Positions 1 to 5,800 of a DNA stretch of 6,600 nucleotides are shown here, in pieces. The stretch is taken from contig JBDKLD010000020.1 of the NCBI GenBank assembly GCA_039795715.1, positions 1 through 6,600 on the forward strand, read 5' to 3'. The position numbers and the translations under genes are program-made. The notes under the pieces are model-generated. The model made no database searches. It worked only from the letters and a program-made list of their open reading frames with translations, and had not been told where the DNA came from. The DNA is from JAGOSA01 sp039795715. GTDB taxonomy: Bacteria > Patescibacteriota > Minisyncoccia > Phycocordibacterales > UBA9973. How positions within the stretch are numbered: position 1 is the stretch's first letter; the number at the start of each line of letters is the position of its first letter.

Positions 1-5
1 CCAAG

Positions 6-371
6 ATGAAACCCTCATGTCTTCCTTACGAATTTTTGAAAGAGATATTCTATAAGACCACAGGAAAAAACAAAGAAATACTTTCAGTCGAAGATCTGCT
101 TAGATTTTCACCTAAAGAAATTAATGAGCACCTAAAACCGAAAAATGAAGAACTAATGATCAGGAAGGGCTTAGAAACTGCCAGGCGAAATTTGATGGCT
201 TTAGGATTAACCGAAAAAAATGGCAAATTTCTATCTGGTTGTTACCACACAACAGAATGGTCACCAAAAGAAGATTGGATCATAAAATGGATAACTGAAT
301 TTGATTTCAGTAAAAAAGATGCCGAGAAATTGTATAACTTGGCAAAGAAAGCTGAACTCAGAATAAACTAA
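6..371 (+). CDS. Hypothetical protein, possibly 5'-truncated by the window edge
   Basis: I do not recognise this 121-residue protein. It is charged and lysine-rich, looks soluble and mostly helical, and has no signal peptide or membrane segment. Residues about 55-78 form a helix followed by a short turn rich in Lys, Asn and Gly (GLTEKNGKF), which resembles the recognition helix and wing of a winged-helix domain; that is inference from shape only. Two Trp-containing stretches follow (TEWSPKEDW and IIKWITEF). The first ATG is at base 6, but the frame is open to the left edge, so the true start may lie outside the window and no ribosome binding site can be judged. It ends with TAA eight bases before a strong terminator and converges on hicA. 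It is surely coding (compact, full-length frame, well-placed terminator), but its function is unknown. Confidence 0.7.
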   Translation: MKPSCLPYEFLKEIFYKTTGKNKEILSVEDLLRFSPKEINEHLKPKNEELMIRKGLETARRNLMALGLTEKNGKFLSGCYHTTEWSPKEDWIIKWITEFDFSKKDAEKLYNLAKKAELRIN

Positions 372-378
372 TTAATAA

Positions 379-408
379 AAACCGCCCCTAAAAAGGCGGT
401 TTATTTTT
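379..408. terminator. Bidirectional intrinsic terminator between the hypothetical gene and hicA
   Basis: An 8-bp perfect stem pairs AAACCGCC (379-386) with GGCGGTTT (395-402) around an 8-base loop. TTATTTTT follows on the plus strand, and a T-rich run (TTTTATTAATT) follows on the minus strand. It lies between the stop of the plus-strand gene (371) and the stop of minus-strand hicA (417), so it can serve both convergent transcripts. Confidence 0.9.
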
Positions 409-416
409 GCTAAAAA

Positions 417-659
417 TTATTCCGTATAAAAATATTTTTGAGTCTCTTCCCATCCAAAACACACTTCAAAAATTTTAGTGATTGCCCGCAACGTCCCCTT
501 CCGAAGCCCATCATGTTGCGGAATGGTCACATGGTGAGACCTACCATTTTTATATAATGTCATGCGGAAATGACTTCCTGTCTTTCGCTTCATAATGAAT
601 CCACTAGCTTTGAATATACTCACGACCTGTCGGCCGGAGAGTTGCTTAAGTTTTCCCAT
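417..659 (-). CDS. hicA: HicA-family mRNA interferase toxin
   Basis: This 80-residue protein matches the HicA (YcfA-like) toxin family, small double-stranded-RNA-binding-fold ribonucleases that cut mRNA in the cytoplasm and are neutralised by HicB. Visible family signs are the N-terminal helix with SGRQVVSIFKASGF, the catalytic-His motif GSH (H30) followed by a beta strand (FRMTL), and the conserved strand-loop VTIPQHDGLRKGTLRAI (residues 44-60). The key histidine is intact, so the toxin is probably active. The C-terminus runs about 20 residues past the GTL motif and ends in a charged, aromatic helix, still within the usual family range. It starts three bases after the stop of hicB with no clear Shine-Dalgarno sequence, so translational coupling to hicB is likely. 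The order is antitoxin then toxin, opposite to the E. coli hicAB arrangement but common elsewhere. Confidence 0.9.
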   Translation of the reverse strand: MGKLKQLSGRQVVSIFKASGFIMKRKTGSHFRMTLYKNGRSHHVTIPQHDGLRKGTLRAITKIFEVCFGWEETQKYFYTE

Positions 660-662
660 AGA

Positions 663-902
663 CTAAACTAGCGCTGGTAAAGCGAAATTAATCATAATGG
701 GTAGAGGCCTAATTTTTTCTTCATTATCTTCTCCAAAATGACATTCGACCGCATCTTTTATGTTGTACACAACTTCGTCGAGAGTTTCCCCTTCGGTAAA
801 AATTGAATAACCTACTGCAGAAGCCGTGTATCCGCCCTCCTCCGCCTTTTCAATATTAAATTGGATTATATTAGGCACTTCCATATAGTAGCAATATAAC
901 AT
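663..902 (-). CDS. hicB: HicB-family antitoxin (short form, no DNA-binding domain)
   Basis: The protein has 79 residues and the partial RNase H-like fold of HicB/UPF0150 antitoxins. The signature is a first strand (IIQFNIEKA), an acidic-glycine turn (EEGGYTASAVGY) and the helix lead-in TEGETLDEVVYNIKDAVECHF (about residues 36-56). Members bind HicA and block its active site. The protein ends shortly after the fold, so the C-terminal helix-turn-helix or ribbon-helix-helix domain that lets many HicB proteins repress their own promoter is absent. The start is uncertain: ATG at 902 gives an odd MLYCYY leader, while the internal ATG at 884 (MEVPN) fits the family start better; neither has a Shine-Dalgarno sequence. 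A weak TAGAAT -10-like box lies about 17 bases upstream of 902, without a convincing -35. It is transcribed divergently from the small membrane-peptide unit that begins at 959. Confidence 0.85.
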   Translation of the reverse strand: MLYCYYMEVPNIIQFNIEKAEEGGYTASAVGYSIFTEGETLDEVVYNIKDAVECHFGEDNEEKIRPLPIMINFALPALV

Positions 903-958
903 GAAATATTGCTCAAGAAATTCTAAAAAATACCTCAGCTAAGACTATTAATTTTTGT

Positions 959-986
959 TTGACAGATGATGATTTACTGATATAGT
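959..986 (+). promoter_or_regulatory. Near-consensus sigma70-type promoter for the small membrane-peptide unit
   Basis: A perfect TTGACA -35 box (959-964), a 16-bp spacer and TATAGT (981-986) as the -10 make this the closest match to consensus in the window. Predicted transcription start is about 992-994, which places the following long hairpin at or very near the RNA 5' end. Nothing on the plus strand other than the 42-codon ORF lies between it and the terminator at 1211-1245, so the predicted transcript is about 250 nucleotides. Confidence 0.75.
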
Positions 987-996
987 GCGAACAAAT

Positions 997-1055
997 AGGT
1001 TTTGTTCTGGGAGCCGGCATCCTGCAAATTGCTGCCGGTTTCCAAAACAAAATCT
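997..1055 (+). promoter_or_regulatory. Long 5'-terminal RNA hairpin in the leader of the small ORF
   Basis: Bases 997-1019 pair with 1033-1055 across 23 positions: 19 Watson-Crick pairs, 3 G-U pairs (999/1053, 1011/1041, 1013/1039) and a single C-A mismatch (1007/1045), closed by a 13-base loop (1020-1032). All three wobbles are G-U only in plus-strand RNA; in the opposite strand they would be C-A mismatches, so the structure appears maintained as plus-strand RNA. The left arm contains GGGAG, which is buried in the stem, and no start codon follows it at a useful distance. There is no U-tract after the stem, so this is not a terminator. Possible roles are mRNA 5' protection, an RNase III target, a translation control element, or the body of a small RNA. 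It matches no riboswitch class I know. Confidence 0.75.
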
Positions 1056-1069
1056 TAAGACTAATCCAA

Positions 1070-1198
1070 ATGAATACTATCGAAATTACTGCCTTATTTA
1101 TTGCTCTATTGTTAAGTGTATATAATTTAATTTCGGGAATTAAATCCAGGAAGAAAATTAATCATTTATGGGGACAACGACCCAGAAAATTTATGTAA
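1070..1198 (+). CDS. Small single-helix membrane peptide, 42 aa
   Basis: ATG at 1070 opens 42 codons ending in TAA at 1196-1198. The product has a short acidic N-terminus (MNTIE), one hydrophobic segment of about 18 residues (ITALFIALLLSVYNLISG, residues 6-23), then a strongly basic tail containing KSRKK and a C-terminal RPRKFM. By the positive-inside rule the tail should be cytoplasmic and the N-terminus outside. Coding is supported by the dedicated promoter (959-986), the leader hairpin and a terminator beginning 15 bases after the stop codon. No Shine-Dalgarno sequence precedes it (CTTAAGACTAATCCAA), which is usual for this window. Size, layout and topology resemble type I toxin peptides and small stress membrane proteins, but no family is recognised and no antisense RNA promoter is evident. 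It is short enough to be skipped by standard gene callers. The alternative is that the whole unit is a noncoding RNA and the frame is chance. Confidence 0.65.
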   Translation: MNTIEITALFIALLLSVYNLISGIKSRKKINHLWGQRPRKFM

Positions 1199-1210
1199 TT
1201 GAAGCAAAAA

Positions 1211-1245
1211 AACCGCCCCCATTACTGGAGGCGGCTTTTTATTTT
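1211..1245. terminator. Bidirectional intrinsic terminator (small-peptide unit and channel-like gene)
   Basis: CCGCCCCC (1213-1220) pairs with GGAGGCGG (1227-1234) with one internal C-A mismatch and a 6-base loop. On the plus strand it is followed by CTTTTTATTTT. On the minus strand it is followed by seven T residues (complement of 1206-1212). It sits between the convergent stops at 1198 (+) and 1285 (-) and can end both transcripts. Confidence 0.88.
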
Positions 1246-1284
1246 GCGCAGTGCCAAAGGCAGAGCGCAAGAGAGATCGAAATA

Positions 1285-1980
1285 TTACTGAGTCTTCTTC
1301 ATAGAAGTATTCTCGCGGACGCTGTTGATCGTGTGAGCAGCTGCTTCCTTGCCACCGAGGCCGAAAGCGAGACCGCCTGCGATTGCAAGCATTGCAATAA
1401 TACCAGTGAAGAGAATCTGCATGAACTGCGCAGCAACACCGAGCTCAGAGAGAGCAATGATGAATGCGAAGATCCAAATAGCGTAGTGAGCGATCGAGCC
1501 AAGGAGGTTGGCTGAACGAACATTTGCCATACGAGCAGAACCGCGGATAAGCTTGCGCATGAAGTCAGAGATAACCGTAGCCATGACGAGTACGAGCGCA
1601 GCGACGATAACGCGTGGCAAGTACTGTACGACAACATCACGCATAAACTGTGTGACTTCGGTAAGACCGAGGAAACCAAGAGTCCACCAGAGGAAGACTG
1701 CGATGATAAACCATTTTACCAAATCACCAATAAACTTACCGACGTTCAAGCGCATACCAGCCTTTGCCATCATTTCGCCAGCACCAGCGCTTTCGAAGAT
1801 CTTGTCGATCTTGAGAGCTGTAAAAAGCTGAGAAACAGCTTTGCCAACTATCGAAGCGAGAATCCAACCGACAACAAAAAGAATAATGGCGAGTACAAGA
1901 CCTGGGATAAACATGACGAAGCCTGACCATAGGCTATTGAGAGAATCAGCGAAAGAACCGCCTAAATTTGAGATTTCCAT
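1285..1980 (-). CDS. Mechanosensitive-channel-like membrane protein (conserved TM helix family)
   Basis: This 231-residue integral membrane protein has five predicted helices at about residues 20-45, 87-106, 119-140, 163-182 and 187-209. The first helix with its GW and small-residue face, and the final glycine-rich helix AIAGGLAFGLGGKEAAA (199-215), resemble the conserved TM-helix family related to MscS (PF05552-type). The last helix corresponds to the pore-lining TM3 of MscS. The protein stops about 15 residues after it, so the cytoplasmic beta domain and cage of true MscS are absent. A role in osmotic relief is inferred from family resemblance only. Residues 54-85 form an amphipathic, methionine- and lysine-containing linker. 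ATG at 1980 is preceded by AACAAAGCAGT, at best a weak ribosome site. The gene lies 87 bases downstream of the winged-helix gene with no terminator between, so read-through is possible in addition to its own promoter. Confidence 0.8.
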   Translation of the reverse strand: MEISNLGGSFADSLNSLWSGFVMFIPGLVLAIILFVVGWILASIVGKAVSQLFTALKIDKIFESAGAGEMMAKAGMRLNVGKFIGDLVKWFIIAVFLWWTLGFLGLTEVTQFMRDVVVQYLPRVIVAALVLVMATVISDFMRKLIRGSARMANVRSANLLGSIAHYAIWIFAFIIALSELGVAAQFMQILFTGIIAMLAIAGGLAFGLGGKEAAAHTINSVRENTSMKKTQ

Positions 1981-2034
1981 ACTGCTTTGTTAACGTTTTA
2001 TAATAAAATTTATAACAATAACTCTACATTTCGA

Positions 2035-2060
2035 CCTGTAAAGTATACAGGCAGAGTATA
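2035..2060 (-). promoter_or_regulatory. Possible promoter/operator: twin TATACT boxes and a small palindrome
   Basis: Upstream of the channel-like gene, two TATACT hexamers on the minus strand (complement of 2042-2047 and 2055-2060) lie 13 bases apart. The nearer one overlaps an inverted repeat, CCTGTA (2035-2040) with TACAGG (2046-2051) around five bases. No good -35 box is seen at 16-18 bases for either. If the nearer -10 is used, the leader would be about 55 bases and AT-rich. A regulator binding the repeat is possible but unproven. Confidence 0.3.
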
Positions 2061-2067
2061 GCACTTT

Positions 2068-2712
2068 TTAAGCTGTTTTTGAGGCTGGTGTGGATAATGC
2101 TAAAAGACTAGGACTTGACACTAATTTTTCGTGTGGGAAGTCTAAAATGTCGCGAATGAGCTTGTCGTACATCTCTAGACGGTACACATACTCGGCAGTA
2201 TCGAATACTGCATAAGAAAGTTCTTTGCCAACTTCGGCTTCAAGCTTGCGGACAGTGTCTTCTATCCATGGCTTGCGGAGATTGTCACCAACAATCAGCA
2301 TATCTACCCTGCCCTCCTTGTCTTGCTCTTTGATAAAAATACCAGAGACAACGAAAAGTTTGATCTTGCCGGCTTTTTTGAAGCGACGAACAAGTTCTTT
2401 TTTATTGAGAAATTCTTCTTCGACAAGTAGGCCGCGCAAAGAATCATTGTATGAAAATTCGGAATTGAGATACCAGCCTTCAGTTTTTTTCTTAGCTTTC
2501 TTGCCCCGCCGAATGACGTCTTTCATATAAGAACGCTTTTTGATAAAGCCTGCACCCTGCAAATGCTTGCACTCGTTTGCTGCCTTGGTGCGTGGTATTC
2601 GAAGACGCTTACCGAGATCGATGCTGTCGATCGGCTGATCGGCATTGAGCAAGAAAAGGCGCATGATTTTTACCCTAGCTTCTGATCCGAAAATTTTGGC
2701 GAGTTCTTTCAT
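2068..2712 (-). CDS. Winged-helix DNA-binding protein with a degenerate nucleotidyltransferase-like domain
   Basis: This 214-residue cytoplasmic protein has two parts. Residues 1-82 look like an ArsR/MarR-type winged helix: KIFGSEARVKIMRLFLL (helix 1), a second helix, then PRTKAANECKHLQGAGFI as the recognition region and a very basic wing (GKKAKKKTEGWY, 70-81). Residues about 115-195 look like a minimal nucleotidyltransferase (Pol-beta fold): strand KLFVVSGIF (118-126), then GRVDMLIVGD (134-143) where an active enzyme has a paired-Asp motif, then a helix and a strand (ELSYAVFDTAEYVYR). The usual GS motif is SGIF, and only D137 of the catalytic pair remains, so catalysis is unlikely; a ligand-sensing or partner-binding role is inferred. 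The extra tail 196-214 is Ser/Ala/Pro-rich. The start at 2712 fits helix 1 and a promoter 8 bases upstream. Targets are unknown; autoregulation or control of the downstream channel gene is possible. Confidence 0.72.
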   Translation of the reverse strand: MKELAKIFGSEARVKIMRLFLLNADQPIDSIDLGKRLRIPRTKAANECKHLQGAGFIKKRSYMKDVIRRGKKAKKKTEGWYLNSEFSYNDSLRGLLVEEEFLNKKELVRRFKKAGKIKLFVVSGIFIKEQDKEGRVDMLIVGDNLRKPWIEDTVRKLEAEVGKELSYAVFDTAEYVYRLEMYDKLIRDILDFPHEKLVSSPSLLALSTPASKTA

Positions 2713-2719
2713 GGTGTTT

Positions 2720-2748
2720 AGTATACTCTCTCGGCTGATAGGTGCAAA
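2720..2748 (-). promoter_or_regulatory. Promoter giving a leaderless or near-leaderless mRNA for the winged-helix gene
   Basis: On the minus strand, TTTGCA (complement of 2743-2748), a 17-bp spacer and TATACT (complement of 2720-2725) form a fair sigma70 promoter. Only seven bases (AAACACC) separate the -10 box from the ATG at 2712, so transcription should start at or within one or two bases of the start codon, leaving no room for a ribosome binding site. Confidence 0.6.
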
Positions 2749-2749
2749 T

Positions 2750-2784
2750 AAAAAGAAAAAACCGCCCTTTGGAGAGCGGTTTTT
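2750..2784 (-). terminator. Intrinsic terminator of the surface-protein gene
   Basis: Read on the minus strand, AAAAACCGC (complement of 2776-2784) pairs with GCGGTTTTT (complement of 2757-2765) around a 10-base region that can form a small inner CC/GG pairing. A T-rich run follows (TTTTTTCTTTTTATTT). It starts 24 bases after the stop at 2808. The plus strand also has a T5 run, but no plus-strand gene precedes it. Confidence 0.85.
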
Positions 2785-2807
2785 CTGTAAATCTTATTCG
2801 ACCTACT

Positions 2808-5800
2808 CTACCAGTTGAGGCTACCTGAAATCGGAAGATTTCTTACACCAAAATCGCTTGTCCAATCTGTTGTAACTGAAGTATGACTTGCAGCAGACAT
2901 ATCAGACCAAACTATCGGCGCATCAGGGTCAGCATTCATAATACCGTTCAATGTATTTATTGGCACTACAGAGAGGCTATCATTTGCAATAGTAACTGTT
3001 ACAAAATCACCAACAGTATCTGCGCCAGATATTGTGCCTCGAAGCTCATACGTTTTACTGGAGGATATTTGTTGCTCACCAGTGATAAACTTTATTGTTC
3101 CTGTTGTTGACCCCGCTAGGTGCAAGCCGGAGTGAGTAACCTGTCCATACACTTGGGTGTTACCACCATTTGTTACATCCCAAAGTGTAATTCCACTTGA
3201 ATTTGAAAACCCACTAGAAGCTATTTTTGTATTCGCATCTTTATTTACATCCCAAAATAATGTTTGCCAGACAATTGGACCACCCATAGCATCAATCTTG
3301 AATTTCATAAGAGGTTTATTGCTGACATTAAGAAGGGCAGTGCTCACCATCGGCAACTGAGAAATAAATGGAACCGCAGAGTACGCATATATTGAATTAC
3401 CTGAAGGATTTGTTTCATCGCCCAATGCAGAAATGCCATTTGTCGTATTTATTGCAGTAAACGAAGTAAGTGTGGTTTTGAGATCAGCCTGAGAAACTCC
3501 GGCACCGACACCGATAGTTCCGAGCTGAAGTTTAACAGTGAGAACTTTATTACTATTTGCTGGGACATTCCAATTTAACCCTGAGAATAAGATAGATGAT
3601 GCACCACCTGGCTGTGAGGCAATGAGTGTTACACCGTCATAGAGGTTGACTGATGAGACAACAGTGGCTGCAGTAGATGGAAGGGTGAAAGTGAGATTAG
3701 TAACATTGAATCCTGCGCCGCTTGATGCAAAGGTAAATTTTGCAGATTCTACAGTCTGATTATCATACACAATTCCAGTAGTTGGAGTTGAAGCATTGAG
3801 TATTGCTGATATTGAAGATGAGCTATTACTAATGGTCTGGCCGTAAGTGTCAGGCAATACTGCTATTATAGACTGACCACTCATTAGAGATGTTCCGGAA
3901 ATTGTCAGGTCTGTAGTGAGAGAATCGCCAATAGAAGATGTAGAATTGAGATTACCGTAAAGCTCGATTGTGACTACCTGATTAACAGGCAGAGTATAAT
4001 TGAGTGAGAAATTATTATCGTTTGCCATCACGACTGCAAGAGGCATAGTCTGAGACACAATCGTGCCAGAAGTATTTCTGACAACCATAGACATGTTTGT
4101 CACATCATCGTGGTTAAATGTAGTACCGACCGCTGATGAAATATCAAACGAAGCCGTAGTGAGAAGTATATCCTCTACCATGCTACCAGTAAGTTTCCAT
4201 GAACCGATTTTGAAGTTAGCTACAGGGAGAGAAGTTGATTGATCTTGATACGTAGTATTTTTTTCGATCGACATTGATGTACTACTGATTGCTAGGGTGT
4301 TTGCATATACACTTGCTATCGGAGCATTTATTCGTCCAAGTGTATTTATTCTTACAACATTTAGAGAGCTGGGTACAATGACTGCCGTAATTGTGTCAGT
4401 GCCTGGAACAATATCGCTCGAGCCGCCATTGTCATATATATCAGCTCGTACTTCTAGCAAGATTGGAGCACCTGGGTTAACAGTGTAATTGAGAGTAAAT
4501 TGTGAATACGGCATAACTGAATCAGTTTCTTCATTAAGTGATGCAGTAGATCCATATTGCACGCCATTAATCAAGATTCTAGCATTTCTCAAAGAGTCAT
4601 CATCGTCATCGATGTTCACGCCACCAGCGTAGGCCACTCGCAATGTTTCTATTTTCATTGGTTCTCCTATTGCTGATATTTTATAAACACCAAGTTTTTT
4701 ATCACTGAAAAAATTTCCAACACTTCCAGACGGAGACGAAACATCCTTCTCGATTATAAGTTGGGAAGGGCCTTGGTTCAGTGCAATTGATTGGCCAATC
4801 GTGTCTGTTGATGTTGCAGTAATGGGAGTGTTGAGACTATTTGTTGTAGAAACTCCTGTCACAGTAAGATCTGTGCCAAATGCATCAGCCGCGTCAATCA
4901 TATCCGGCGTCCCAGCAGGTAAATCAAGGCCGTCATCAGCAAGATTCGCATACAATTCGATTACACGAGCCTGGCTTGCCTGAAGTAAATAATTTATCGA
5001 GAAAATATTATCCTGTGCGTTTACCAAAGCAAGTGGTGGAGTCTGGTACATAATCACGCCAATACTATTCTTTATTACGGCGTACATGTTCGTAATATCT
5101 CCTTCGTCAAATTCTGTACTTATAACCTCATCAACATCAACAGAAAGCGTCTGTAATAATATGTCGGCTGTTTGACTTCCAGTAATATTCCATGAACCAA
5201 TCTTTGTATTGTTGGTTGGGAGAGCAACACTTTGATTTAAATAAGTGGTATTTCGACTAAGTGGATACGTAGGAGTAACTGGGTTAGGTGTAATTGTAAA
5301 GTACCCGTTTGATAGATCATTGACTGTTCCGTGCGCTATTTTCAATTTAAACGAATTGCCTGAAGGCATTTGTGGCCAAGATGCAATAGCTGGTAATGGA
5401 AGGACCTCAGTTCTATCATTTACTACTGTTCCGAGGTCATAACTTAGGCCAGCAGATGTCACCAAAGACATTTGCATTGTTTCAGTCGAAGGTATCTCAC
5501 ATGTAACCCAATTGAATTTTGCATTTAATCCAGCTTGGTAGACTTCAGAACCATTTGCTCGTTTAACTATAATTTTTTCACCTGGCACACCACAAGGACC
5601 GAGAGTTTTAGCAATAGCATTTAGCACATTTCTAGTTAAGCCATCAGTAATACCACTTGGTGCAATTTTATAATCTTCTTGGAGCTGTCTGAGCATTTCC
5701 ACAGTCAATATATCCATCACACCAGATGGGGTGCCGGAATCAAGATAGCCGTACTGCATGAGAAGCTGCTGGAGCTTTATGACTTCTGTTCCCTGATCAC

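Noticed and set aside
1125..1145. 8-bp AT-only hairpin (ATTTAATT / AATTAAAT around TCGGG) inside the small ORF
   Set aside because: AT-only arms in an AT-rich stretch are easily produced by chance; no U-tract or conserved context supports a function.
1168..1515. Open plus-strand frame of 115 codons
   Set aside because: It runs antisense through the terminator and the conserved C-terminal helix of the channel-like gene; its composition is that of a shadow frame.
2801..2823. On the minus strand the end of the surface gene (CTCAACTGGTAGAGTAGG) looks like a tRNA D-arm, and a nearby GGTCGAAT resembles a T-loop
   Set aside because: The spacing is far too short for a tRNA, no acceptor stem or anticodon arm can be drawn, and most of the match is the coding end LNW plus stop. 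Probably coincidence; an attachment-site remnant is not supported.
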